Shown here piece after piece: positions 16,658 through 25,555 of a DNA stretch of 64,000 bases (the stretch's first letter is position 1; each line of letters opens with the position of its first letter). This DNA comes from Vallitalea okinawensis (lineage in GTDB: Bacteria > Bacillota > Clostridia > Lachnospirales > PQDH01): NCBI RefSeq assembly GCF_002964605.1, contig NZ_PQDH01000003.1:124001-188000 (forward strand), written 5' to 3'. A program made the position numbers and the translations under genes. Below the pieces are notes generated by a model that worked only from the letters and a program-made list of their open reading frames with translations, was not told the DNA's origin and searched no databases.

Positions 16658-17878
16658 TTATCTAGCAGCATTAAGTCCTGCGACATAGCCACTTGACCAA
16701 GCCCATTGTAGATTAAAACCACCGCAATCTCCATCAATATCTAATATCTCGCCTGTTAAATAAAGTCCTTTAACATATTTTGATTCCAGTGTAGATGGGT
16801 TAACCTCGTTAGTTAATATTCCGCCAGCCGTTACTTGAGCATTCATCCAAGATTGAGTACCTGTTGCTTTTAGAGTCAGTTCTTTAATAACTTTTATAAG
16901 TCTTTCTCTTTCCTTTTTTGAAAGCTCACTACATTTTTTTTGTAAATCAATGTTAGCAACTTTGACCAATACACGACATAGACGTTTATTCATAAGACCT
17001 TGTAAACTTTCTTCTACTGTTTTGTTTGGCATATTGTGATACCTAAATAAGAGTAAATCTCTTAACTCCTCATGGGTATATTCAGGAATCATATCAACAG
17101 ATAAATGAGTAGACTCCTTCTTATCTATACTCTCTCCAACTTTTCGACTTAATTGAAGAATTGGTGGACCTGATATACCGTAGTCTGTAAATAAAATTTC
17201 TCCTTGTTCTTCTCGTAGACACTTGCCATTTGAAAGGACTCTACAACAACCAATTAATTTAACACCTTTCAAAGCTTTTAGAAAATCTGCTTCTAATCGT
17301 ATCTGTACCAAAGCAGGAAAAATATTAGTCTTATGGTGGCCAAGCCTTTCGACCAAATCATAAGCACCATTTGTACCTAGGTTTGGAGCTGCCTTGCCGC
17401 CAACTGCTACGATAACTTTATCACTATAAAAGGTCTTATTATCTTTCGTTGATATTTTAAATCCCTTTTTATTCCTATTAATTTTAGTTACCTCTGCATC
17501 ACATATTTCTTCAATTTGAAGGCGACCTAACTCATACCGAAGTAAATCTAGAACAGATGATGCTTGATCTGAATAGGGATAAAGCTTACCGCTACTCTCT
17601 TCTTTTATATGGACTCCGATTTCTTCAAAAAAATTGATAGTCTTATCTACTGTAAATTGATTGAACGCACTCAATATAAACTTTTTATTCTTCCCATGGT
17701 AATACTGGCTATCTGCAAATCGATTACTAATATTACAACGCCCATTCCCTGTTGCCAAAATCTTTTTGCCAACACGAGATAGTTTTTCAAGAAGTACAAC
17801 AGAAGCCCCTTCTCGAGCTGCAATAATTGCCGCCATTAATCCCGATGCTCCTCCGCCTACAACAATAACTTTACTCAT
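16658..17878 (-). CDS. HI0933/YhiN/BaiN-family FAD-dependent oxidoreductase
   Basis: 406 aa. The Rossmann motif VVGGGASGLMAAIIAAREGA at the N-terminus is followed by the family signature KLSRVGKKILATGNGRCNIS near residues 30-50. The C-terminal part has GGILTNEVN and LTGEILDIDGDCGGFNLQWA. Members are flavoproteins of poorly known substrate; BaiN acts on bile-acid intermediates, and most others are uncharacterised. It lies 69 bases downstream of a second unrelated FAD protein, suggesting a shared transcript. SD GGGAG. Confidence 0.88.
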   Translation of the reverse strand: MSKVIVVGGGASGLMAAIIAAREGASVVLLEKLSRVGKKILATGNGRCNISNRFADSQYYHGKNKKFILSAFNQFTVDKTINFFEEIGVHIKEESSGKLYPYSDQASSVLDLLRYELGRLQIEEICDAEVTKINRNKKGFKISTKDNKTFYSDKVIVAVGGKAAPNLGTNGAYDLVERLGHHKTNIFPALVQIRLEADFLKALKGVKLIGCCRVLSNGKCLREEQGEILFTDYGISGPPILQLSRKVGESIDKKESTHLSVDMIPEYTHEELRDLLLFRYHNMPNKTVEESLQGLMNKRLCRVLVKVANIDLQKKCSELSKKERERLIKVIKELTLKATGTQSWMNAQVTAGGILTNEVNPSTLESKYVKGLYLTGEILDIDGDCGGFNLQWAWSSGYVAGLNAAR

Positions 17879-17946
17879 AGACTACTCCCTTCAATATGTT
17901 CCCATATTTAATAAGTTAAGCTTTAAACATGATTCCATGTCCAACA

Positions 17947-19539
17947 TTATGGACAATAATTCTTCGCAATATACTCTGCTATTTTTATACCATCCATAGC
18001 TGCTGACATGATCCCACCAGCATATCCTGCTCCTTCTCCCATGGGATAAAGCCCAAGAATATTACTTTGAAAACTTTCATCTCTGAGGATTCTTATAGGT
18101 GATGAACTCCTTGATTCCACACCTGTCAGAACAGCGTCATATCTTCCATATCCCGCGATTTTTTTATCAAAGGCAGTTATCCCCTCTTTTAGACTATCCA
18201 GAACATATTCTGGTAGACAAGTATTGAGATGAGTTAGAGTTACTCCATTTGAAAAACTGGGATTAACATCGCCAAGAGTTGAAGATGCTTGATCTTTCAT
18301 TAAATCTCCCACTAACTGAATTGGGGCTTTGTAGGATTCTCCTCCTGCCATAAAAGCTTTCTTCTCCCAAATCCTTTGAAATTCAACACCTGCTAAAGGG
18401 TCCTTTGAAGGAAAATCATGTGGTGTTATAGTAACTAACAGAGCGCTATTTGCATTCACAAGATCTCGCTTATAATAACTCATACCGTTAGTAACCACTG
18501 TTTTCTCCTCAGAAGCCGATCCTACGACTTCGCCACCAGGACACATACAAAAACTGTATACACCTCGCCCATTTGAGCATTGATGTTTAAGTTTGTAATC
18601 TGCTGCTCCTAAGCGAGGATGATTAGCATAGATGCCGTATTGAACTTTATCAATCATTTCCTGTGGATGTTCAATACGTACTCCAATGGCGAAGGACTTT
18701 GCTTCCATCATAACCCCTCTATCTTTCATCATTTGAAAGGTATCTCTAGCACTGTGACCAATTCCTATAATCAGATGCTCTGTAGCTAACACTTCCTCTT
18801 CGTTGATAATAATACCTTTTATACGATTACCCTCTATGATCATATCGGTCATCTGACTATTAAAACGAACTTGTCCTCCTAGAGCTATGATTTCTTCTCT
18901 TATGTTTTTAACAACATCTCTTAAGAGGTCAGTACCTATATGAGGTTTATTCACATATAGGATTTCTTCAGGAGCACCATGCTTAACGAATTCTTCAAGA
19001 ACCTTACGTCCTCTTTTATTTTTATCCTTTACGAGTGTATTTAACTTCCCATCAGAAAAGGTACCTGCTCCCCCTTCTCCATATTGCACATTAGAGCGCG
19101 TGTTGAGTACCCCATGTTGCCAGAATAATTGTACATCTTTTACACGCTCATCAACGTCCTTACCTCTTTCAATCAGTATTGGGCAGTAACCTAACTGTGC
19201 TAACGTTAATGCATTCAGCAGACCCGATGGACCTGCACCAATAACAACTGGGGCATGCTTTAACTTCTCTGTTCCTTCTATTAACAGTTCATAAAATTGT
19301 TCTTTAAGTACCACTAAGTTCTTAATCTTTTTCTTTTGATAGTATTCTTCATTAGATACATACACATCTATATGATAAACATAGCTCAATTGATCTTTTT
19401 TCCTTGCATCTAAAGATCTGCGATAAATCTTATATCGCATGTCAGTTTGTTTATTTATTCGAAGTAACTTTCTAATCTTATTCTCTAAATCTTCTACTGT
19501 ATGATCAATAGGTAATTTAACTTGTTGTAATCTAATCAT
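17947..19539 (-). CDS. Uncharacterised NAD(P)/FAD-dependent dehydrogenase (COG2509 type)
   Basis: 530 aa behind GGGAGG. An N-terminal domain of about 90 residues (LRINKQTDMRYKIYRRSLDARKK) of the ferredoxin-like kind precedes the FAD site VIGAGPSGLLNALTLA near 100. GEGGAGTFSDGKLNT, MCPGGEVVGSASE and the closing GEGAGYAGGIMSAAMDGI are characteristic of this widespread anaerobe family. Function is unknown; a role in reducing a hydrophobic or aromatic substrate is often suggested. Confidence 0.88.
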   Translation of the reverse strand: MIRLQQVKLPIDHTVEDLENKIRKLLRINKQTDMRYKIYRRSLDARKKDQLSYVYHIDVYVSNEEYYQKKKIKNLVVLKEQFYELLIEGTEKLKHAPVVIGAGPSGLLNALTLAQLGYCPILIERGKDVDERVKDVQLFWQHGVLNTRSNVQYGEGGAGTFSDGKLNTLVKDKNKRGRKVLEEFVKHGAPEEILYVNKPHIGTDLLRDVVKNIREEIIALGGQVRFNSQMTDMIIEGNRIKGIIINEEEVLATEHLIIGIGHSARDTFQMMKDRGVMMEAKSFAIGVRIEHPQEMIDKVQYGIYANHPRLGAADYKLKHQCSNGRGVYSFCMCPGGEVVGSASEEKTVVTNGMSYYKRDLVNANSALLVTITPHDFPSKDPLAGVEFQRIWEKKAFMAGGESYKAPIQLVGDLMKDQASSTLGDVNPSFSNGVTLTHLNTCLPEYVLDSLKEGITAFDKKIAGYGRYDAVLTGVESRSSSPIRILRDESFQSNILGLYPMGEGAGYAGGIMSAAMDGIKIAEYIAKNYCP

Positions 19540-19668
19540 AATCTTTTACCTCCCTAACAGGTACACATCAAACACTAATAATATTAACATACTCTCCTAT
19601 AACATACCACTATAAATTAATACAGAGTAGAACTAGTAAGAATTTAAGACTAAGCTTGGTTAGACATA

Positions 19669-19708
19669 AGTACAGCACATGATTGATTACTTAATCATGT
19701 GCTGTACT
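19669..19708 (-). terminator. Long hairpin after the BofC-like gene
   Basis: A perfect 16-bp stem (AGTACAGCACATGATT and its complement) with an 8-base loop. The following T-run is weak on both strands, so termination efficiency is uncertain. Confidence 0.5.
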
Positions 19709-19727
19709 ATAAGAAATTTTTCAAAAT

Positions 19728-20372
19728 CTAACTTGTATAATCTTGTAATAATTTAATCATTTTTTCTTTATTAACTGTCATACCTTTATTTAATTTTTCC
19801 TGCTCTTCTGGTGGTAATGTACTAACAGGCGTACTTGTAGTTTCCCTTACTGTGCCATCTAAATTTAACACGCCAATATAGCCGTTGATATTCTTGATAA
19901 TATATTTTTCTTCCTCTTTATTGGTATCATTCTCAACTCGTTCAAAGACAATTTTTTGACTTGTAAACACAATCATCTGCCAATCTGGGAATTTAGCTTC
20001 CACTTGTTCCTTAGTCATACCTATCATATCAAAGGTTGGTGGGACACTTTCTTCTTTTTGACTATTATCCAACGTATAGTAAGTTCGGAAAATGATTTCC
20101 GTTGACGATTTTACGCGATCATAATCTGTAGTAACTTCTTCATACTGTTCACGATCATCTACATGAGGTTCTGAATTAATAACTACTGGATCTTCAATAG
20201 GATCTTCCTTACTTTCTACAGCTGTTTTTGGAAGGGGTAGATTTTCATCCTCTGGCCTGGCATTCTTTAATCCATAATTATAAAAAAGCATAAAGCATAA
20301 TGCGAAAATAATGATGCATAACAGCAAAACTAAATATATATATAATCCACTTCTTCTCTTTCTGGTTTTCAT
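19728..20372 (-). CDS. Membrane-anchored BofC C-domain-like protein
   Basis: 214 aa; the ATG at 20370-20372 has AGGAGG nine bases upstream (in-frame GTG and TTG precede it). A short cytosolic Arg/Lys tail and one membrane helix (about 10-32) are followed by an acidic linker. The C-terminal domain reads MTKEQVEAKFPDWQM, then INGYIGVLNLDGTV, and TLPPEEQEKLNKGM. This resembles the BofC C-terminal domain, and BofC in B. subtilis modulates SpoIVB signalling in sigma-K activation. Assignment as a BofC-like sporulation or envelope factor is by domain pattern. Confidence 0.65.
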   Translation of the reverse strand: MKTRKRRSGLYIYLVLLLCIIIFALCFMLFYNYGLKNARPEDENLPLPKTAVESKEDPIEDPVVINSEPHVDDREQYEEVTTDYDRVKSSTEIIFRTYYTLDNSQKEESVPPTFDMIGMTKEQVEAKFPDWQMIVFTSQKIVFERVENDTNKEEEKYIIKNINGYIGVLNLDGTVRETTSTPVSTLPPEEQEKLNKGMTVNKEKMIKLLQDYTS

Positions 20373-20474
20373 CACCAAAATCCTCCTAATGAGTCTTTGG
20401 TAATATTATCAACAAATTTTGCCTTATTTATACATTAGGGAAACCTTTAATCAAAGCTTACACTTTCTAGTTAA

Positions 20475-20510
20475 CGTAAAAAACTAAGTCCACTCATATG
20501 ACTTAGTTTT
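20475..20510 (-). terminator. Terminator after the MurJ/SpoVB-like gene
   Basis: AAAACTAAGTC pairs with GACTTAGTTTT across nine bases and is followed on the minus strand by a T-run (TTTTTACG). Confidence 0.75.
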
Positions 20511-20524
20511 CCATGTTCTATTCT

Positions 20525-22135
20525 TTACTTTATTTTTAAAATGTCAGCCAACTTATCACCATATGGTATTAATGTCAATTCTTCACGGTTTATTCCCTTA
20601 ATAAGTAGTAAAACTACAAAGTATGATCCAGCACCTATTCCAATACCTATGAGACTAGAAATACTTACTGAACTTGTTAATGCCATAGCACCTCTATATG
20701 CTAACCAGCTGAGAATCCCCATAACAACACATGATATAATCGGTTTTATTAACAAATGACTCCAGTTAAATCGTACATCAGAAAAACGATAGATAGAGCG
20801 AATATTTAATACTGTCAACAAGATGGAAAAGACGATTGAAGAGTATATTAAACCTTCTGCACTTAAACCCATTCCAAAAAGAAAAACAATATTTAATATT
20901 ATTTTTATTGACCCAGCTATGAGCATATTTTTAACCGGTTCTTTAACCTGATGCATTCCTTGTAATACTGCATTAGTAATTTGAAATATGGAGAAGAAAT
21001 ATACAATAGATGAACCAATTCTAAAATAATTAGTAGCTATTGCTAATTGACCTGGTTCAAAATCACCACTTCCATATACGGTTAAAAGAATAGGTTCAGC
21101 TAATACCGTTAATCCTACAGCAGCTGGTAACGCAATAATTGTGATAATTTTTATTACTTTGTTCATCTTAATCTTAGCTATATTAAAGTCTTTTCTAACC
21201 ATGGAAGCAGCGATACTCGGTATAGTAGCTGCAGATAAAGCAGTAGCTATAGCAATAGGGAAATTAGTTAAAAGCATAAACTTCCCTGTATATAATCCCC
21301 ATATTTCTTTAATGTTTTCGGCACCATGATAAGCCATTCCCCATGGAAACATTGCTGTGTCTAACAGATTAACAATACTACTTAATGCCGCTACGATTGT
21401 TATAGGTACTATCACATAGAGTATTTCCTTTAGTATTTCTTTATTCGATAACTGAGATTTTGTACTATTAGCTTTATGCTTCTTTTCTTTTTTCCTATAA
21501 TTAAAAAATAAATACGCAAGAAAAACAATAGCAAAAAATGCTCCTAATGTTGTACCTAGAGTTGCTCCTGCTGCTCCTAAATCAACACTCATGTCTACTA
21601 ATAAATAGGCTAAAAATAAACCACCGAGTGCATTAAGAATTTGCTCAATAATCTGTGATATAGCTGTTGGAACCATAGTATGGTGCCCTTGAAAATACCC
21701 CCGCATAATAAATAAGAAAGGCATAAGAGCTAATGTTGGTGACAGCGCTCTTAAAGTATTGGCTACTTCAGGTGTATTAAAAATTAGTGCAATATAATCT
21801 GCTCCAAACCACATAAATAGGCTAGTAACAAATGATAAAACGATGGTTAAGAATGACGTAACTTTTAAAACTTGATCTGCTTCATCATATTTTCCTAAGG
21901 CATTTTTCTCTGAAATGATCTTTGATAAAGCCATAGGAACACCATATGCTGAGACAATTAATAATACATTATATATACTAAACCCTTGATTATAATATGC
22001 ATATCCTTCGTTACCTATTATATCTTGTAAAGGTATCTTAAATATAAACCCTATAAATTTTGTTATTATACCAGCAATTGCTAATATTGCTCCTTGCTTA
22101 ACTAAATTGCTACCCTTATTCTGTCGTTCCTTCAT
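20525..22135 (-). CDS. MOP-superfamily lipid flippase, SpoVB/MurJ-like
   Basis: 536 aa, AGGAGG seven bases before the ATG, with about 14 hydrophobic helices. It opens NLVKQGAILAIAGIITKFIGFIFKIPLQDIIGNEGYAYY, the typical Firmicutes 'putative polysaccharide biosynthesis/SpoVB' start. The quoted stretch is split by the first membrane helix. These proteins export lipid-linked sugars (lipid II or polymer precursors) across the membrane in wall or cortex synthesis. Which of MurJ, YtgP or SpoVB it corresponds to cannot be decided without a tree. Confidence 0.85.
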   Translation of the reverse strand: MKERQNKGSNLVKQGAILAIAGIITKFIGFIFKIPLQDIIGNEGYAYYNQGFSIYNVLLIVSAYGVPMALSKIISEKNALGKYDEADQVLKVTSFLTIVLSFVTSLFMWFGADYIALIFNTPEVANTLRALSPTLALMPFLFIMRGYFQGHHTMVPTAISQIIEQILNALGGLFLAYLLVDMSVDLGAAGATLGTTLGAFFAIVFLAYLFFNYRKKEKKHKANSTKSQLSNKEILKEILYVIVPITIVAALSSIVNLLDTAMFPWGMAYHGAENIKEIWGLYTGKFMLLTNFPIAIATALSAATIPSIAASMVRKDFNIAKIKMNKVIKIITIIALPAAVGLTVLAEPILLTVYGSGDFEPGQLAIATNYFRIGSSIVYFFSIFQITNAVLQGMHQVKEPVKNMLIAGSIKIILNIVFLFGMGLSAEGLIYSSIVFSILLTVLNIRSIYRFSDVRFNWSHLLIKPIISCVVMGILSWLAYRGAMALTSSVSISSLIGIGIGAGSYFVVLLLIKGINREELTLIPYGDKLADILKIK

Positions 22136-22158
22136 AATGACCTCCTAGTTTTCCTATG

Positions 22159-23313
22159 TTACTCAAAGGAAACCTCTGTCCCAAGAGGTAAAACACAAAT
22201 CCACGTGTTCCCTTTATTAATCTTTAGTCGATTACCATTTTCATCATAATATTGTGTTGGATCGTATTGTCCAGTTTTTTCCCAAGTAATCTCTTTCTTC
22301 ATACCATCTGATATGTAAACACCTTTACCATTACCAATAGAATCCATATCCAAGCGGCCTTCAGTATCGCCTGGTCTTTGGTAAATGTTGGTGTACTGCA
22401 AAATAATATTCTTAGTTGTTAAGATCTCACCAGTATTGGCATCTATATGTTCTTCATTGAAATGATAACGTTTATAAACCTCTTCTTCTTCATTATAGAC
22501 AAATTCACCAGTAATATAATAAGAATATGGAATAGATACTTTTAAAGCTTGTCCCGTTCCCTGGAAAACTTCATCACCTTCATTAAAATCAAAGGCCATA
22601 TCGTGATCTTCCTTTTTCTCTTTACGATACCCCACCGTCTCCCAAGCAGCCATAATTTTTTCGCCATTTGTGTAGACATTATGAGGTGCTACTCGACTGT
22701 TATCTCGCCAGCACATAATCGTATCCAAATAAGATAATCCGTTAAGGTTTGCAACGCCTAATTGAGCATGAACGTTCATAATAGCCGGATCCTCTCCATA
22801 GTGAACATATATAGCATCTTGATCCAATGCAAAATCTAAAAAGTACCTTCTAGCACTTCGTACTGGACCAAGTTTTTCTACGCTTTCAATATCCTGAAAA
22901 ACAGAAATTAGACGAGTTATACCACCTTCAGCCAAAGTCTCATAAATGATATCTGCTTGTGATATACCGCTTTGAGGTAAAGCAGAGTACAAATTATTGA
23001 TAGTAACAGCTACTGGACGATGTTCAATGGCTTCCTCCCTTACAGGTAATCCAGTTAGAGGATTAACAGCCATTCCTTCTGGGAGCACTTCTTCCTCTTC
23101 TTCAACTACATCTTCACTGTCAACTTCTTCCTGAACCTCTTCACTTTGTTCATCACTTTCTTGGTTCATATCAACTGGATTGCTTTCTTCCAATCCTATT
23201 GTTAATTCTTCTTCTATTAAATTAACAGACTCAACAACCTCTGCATCACCATTACAGCCAACTAGTGTTAGGCATAAAATTAGCATTATGATCGATATAG
23301 TTTTGTATCTCAT
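22159..23313 (-). CDS. DUF3048 (YerB-like) lipoprotein
   Basis: 384 aa from the ATG at 23311-23313, chosen because AGGAGG lies just upstream and the product then begins with a proper lipoprotein signal (CLTLVGC, Cys near 20). An acidic low-complexity linker (Glu/Val-rich, residues 25-80) follows. The DUF3048 core contains NPLTGLPVREEAIEHRPVAV, then PQSGISQADIIYETLAEGG, GPVRSARRYFLDFALDQDA and VHYGEDP. The family is extracytoplasmic and common in spore-formers, with no established function. It lies 23 bases upstream of the flippase gene. Confidence 0.85.
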   Translation of the reverse strand: MRYKTISIIMLILCLTLVGCNGDAEVVESVNLIEEELTIGLEESNPVDMNQESDEQSEEVQEEVDSEDVVEEEEEVLPEGMAVNPLTGLPVREEAIEHRPVAVTINNLYSALPQSGISQADIIYETLAEGGITRLISVFQDIESVEKLGPVRSARRYFLDFALDQDAIYVHYGEDPAIMNVHAQLGVANLNGLSYLDTIMCWRDNSRVAPHNVYTNGEKIMAAWETVGYRKEKKEDHDMAFDFNEGDEVFQGTGQALKVSIPYSYYITGEFVYNEEEEVYKRYHFNEEHIDANTGEILTTKNIILQYTNIYQRPGDTEGRLDMDSIGNGKGVYISDGMKKEITWEKTGQYDPTQYYDENGNRLKINKGNTWICVLPLGTEVSFE

Positions 23314-23357
23314 CTTGGTCCTCCTCATCGAATAAGTTTTTTGTCTGATTGATTGAT

Positions 23358-24065
23358 TTAAAAAATAAATAATTGATAAAGCACAATGACACAAAGGACG
23401 CCAAATATACCTCCTGCTATTACTTCGTAAAGAGTATGAATTTTGCCTTCACATCGACTCTGTGCAACCATAAAGGCCAATAAATATCCTAAAAGAATAA
23501 CAGCTGTGTTTGCTGCTAAAAAAAGAACAATCGTTGCAGCTGCAAAGGCAATAGCACTATGTCCACTTGGAAAACCTCCACTAAACAGTGATGATGTTCT
23601 CCCCCTCTTAATTTTAAACAATATTGTTAGGATAAAAACGATTCCTAAGCTAATAACCGCTAACTCGGTGGGTAAAAATCCTATGACTTCATCTTTCTTT
23701 TGAAGAATGTTATCAAATTCATCATAAAAAATAAAGAGCCCCACGATGGATGCTGTGATTGCAGTAATAAACACTGCGCCAGCAGCGACATCTTTAGCCA
23801 GCTTTGCTAACGGGTTATATCGCTCCCCACAAACTAAGTCGATAACTGCCTCGATAGATGTATTAATCAACTCTGCTGTTATCACCATAGCAGATATTAT
23901 TAAAATAATAATGAATTCCATTACAGTTACCTTAAAAATAAAACAAAGAAGAAGTACGATGACTTCTGCAATAAGGTGTATCTTTAAATTTCTTTCTCGT
24001 TTAACAGCTTCAACTATTCCTTGAAGCGCATAGTTGAAGCTGTCTAAAGTATTACGACTTTTCAT
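23358..24065 (-). CDS. Diacylglycerol/undecaprenol kinase fused to a PAP2 phosphatase
   Basis: 235 aa. Residues 1-110 form a DgkA-type membrane kinase (RNLKIHLIAEV, AELINTSIEAVIDL, AKDVAAGAVFI). Residues 130-235 form a PAP2 acid-phosphatase domain with SGGFPSGHSAIAFA and SRCEGKIHTLYEV. Gram-positive DgkA phosphorylates undecaprenol, while PAP2 enzymes remove phosphate from undecaprenyl pyrophosphate, so the fusion joins two opposing steps of lipid-carrier recycling. The start overlaps the ybeY stop by four bases (ATGA), as dgkA follows ybeY in many Firmicutes. Confidence 0.88.
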   Translation of the reverse strand: MKSRNTLDSFNYALQGIVEAVKRERNLKIHLIAEVIVLLLCFIFKVTVMEFIIILIISAMVITAELINTSIEAVIDLVCGERYNPLAKLAKDVAAGAVFITAITASIVGLFIFYDEFDNILQKKDEVIGFLPTELAVISLGIVFILTILFKIKRGRTSSLFSGGFPSGHSAIAFAAATIVLFLAANTAVILLGYLLAFMVAQSRCEGKIHTLYEVIAGGIFGVLCVIVLYQLFIF

Positions 24066-24538
24066 CTTTCTATACCAACTTTACTCATAACTTCTTTCTG
24101 TTTTGTTATCATAGTCTGCTCCTCATCTTCAGTTAAGTGATCGTAACCTAATAAATGAAGCATACTGTGAGCAACTAGAAAACATACTTCTCTAGTAAAA
24201 GAATGACCATATGTTTCAGATTGCTCTTTAGCCTTTTCAAGAGAAATGATGATATCACCCAGAATGATTTCATCTGTTTCTGGGTTTCTTGATCCATCAT
24301 AGTCCAATTGACCATCCACAAAGGTGACCATTGGAAATGATAAAACATCTGTTGGTGTATCTTTCTGACGATGTTCTTTATTAATGACTTGTATATCGTC
24401 AGTACTTACATAGGTTAAACTGATTTCCACATTGCGGGGTACGTTTTCAATGTCTAAAACCGTATCCATTACTTTTCTAATCTGAACTTCAATTTGATCC
24501 ATATCAAAATCAGTTTCGTTTTCTATATACAATGTCAT
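24062..24538 (-). CDS. ybeY: Endoribonuclease YbeY (16S rRNA maturation)
   Basis: 158 aa with GAGGTT upstream. The metal site HSMLHLLGYDH (H-x3-H-x5-H, near 125-135) and the earlier NKEHRQKDTPTDVLSFP motif define the family. YbeY is a zinc-dependent single-strand endoribonuclease involved in 16S 3'-end processing and 70S quality control. It lies nine bases after phoH and overlaps the DgkA-PAP2 gene, in conserved order. Confidence 0.96.
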   Translation of the reverse strand: MTLYIENETDFDMDQIEVQIRKVMDTVLDIENVPRNVEISLTYVSTDDIQVINKEHRQKDTPTDVLSFPMVTFVDGQLDYDGSRNPETDEIILGDIIISLEKAKEQSETYGHSFTREVCFLVAHSMLHLLGYDHLTEDEEQTMITKQKEVMSKVGIER

Positions 24539-24547
24539 TGTCTAACC

Positions 24548-25555
24548 TCATTTCTTTTTACGATTATCATTTTTATGATGCTTATGAGTATTACTCTTTT
24601 TACTTTCATATTTATCATATGCATTTACAATTCTTTGTACTAATGGATGTCTTACAACATCTTTATTGGTAAGATTAGCAAAGCCGATCCCCTCGACATT
24701 TTTTAATATTTTACTAGACTCTTTAAGACCAGAACGTTTACCTTCTCCTAAGTCTACCTGAGTTACGTCACCTGTTATAACAGCTTTAGAACCAAATCCA
24801 ATACGGGTTAAGAACATTTTCATTTGCGCCGGCGTAGTATTTTGTGCTTCATCCAAGACAATAAAAGAGTTGTCCAGTGTACGTCCACGCATATATGCTA
24901 GTGGTGCAACTTCTATGGTACCACGTTCCATATTCTTCATAAAAGTTTCTGCACCCATAATTTCATAAAGAGCGTCGTAAAGTGGTCTTAAATAAGGGTC
25001 AACTTTACTCTGTAGATCACCAGGTAAAAACCCTAATTTTTCTCCAGCTTCAATGGCTGGACGGGTTAAAATGATACGATTGACTTCATTATTCTTAAAA
25101 GCTGTGATAGCCATGGCCATAGCTAAATATGTCTTACCTGTTCCTGCAGGTCCAATTCCAAAGACAACCATATTCTTCCGTATTAGATCAATGTACTTTT
25201 GTTGCCCTAAGGTTTTTGCACGAATTTGTTTGCCTTGCTTAGTAACTGCAACCACATCTTTATACAGTTCTTTAACCTTTTTTTCCTTATCCTCATGTAC
25301 TAAGGTTGTTAAGTAATTGACATGCTGTAAGGATATATCATCACCTTTAGATGCTATTTCAGCAAGTTGATTGATTACCCTAACAGCTTTGTCAACTTGT
25401 GCTTCACTACCAGTTACTTTAACTTCATCACCGCGATTAGTGATTGTGACATCTAAGCCCTTTTCTATTGCTTTTATATTTTCATCAACATTACCAAATA
25501 TATTTGTCATATATTGCTCTGGTATTATGATTGAGTTTCCTCTTCCTGTGTCCAT
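24548..25555 (-). CDS. PhoH family ATPase
   Basis: 335 aa. An N-terminal KH-like segment (residues 20-75) precedes the P-loop GIGPAGTGKTYLAMAMA near 135 and Walker B FIVLDEAQNTTPAQMKMFLTRIG near 235. A basic, Asn/Lys/His-rich tail ends the protein. PhoH proteins are RNA-linked ATPases that often sit next to ybeY. AGG lies eight bases before the ATG, which falls inside the yqfD 3' end (31-bp overlap), so translation is coupled. Confidence 0.93.
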   Translation of the reverse strand: MDTGRGNSIIIPEQYMTNIFGNVDENIKAIEKGLDVTITNRGDEVKVTGSEAQVDKAVRVINQLAEIASKGDDISLQHVNYLTTLVHEDKEKKVKELYKDVVAVTKQGKQIRAKTLGQQKYIDLIRKNMVVFGIGPAGTGKTYLAMAMAITAFKNNEVNRIILTRPAIEAGEKLGFLPGDLQSKVDPYLRPLYDALYEIMGAETFMKNMERGTIEVAPLAYMRGRTLDNSFIVLDEAQNTTPAQMKMFLTRIGFGSKAVITGDVTQVDLGEGKRSGLKESSKILKNVEGIGFANLTNKDVVRHPLVQRIVNAYDKYESKKSNTHKHHKNDNRKKK

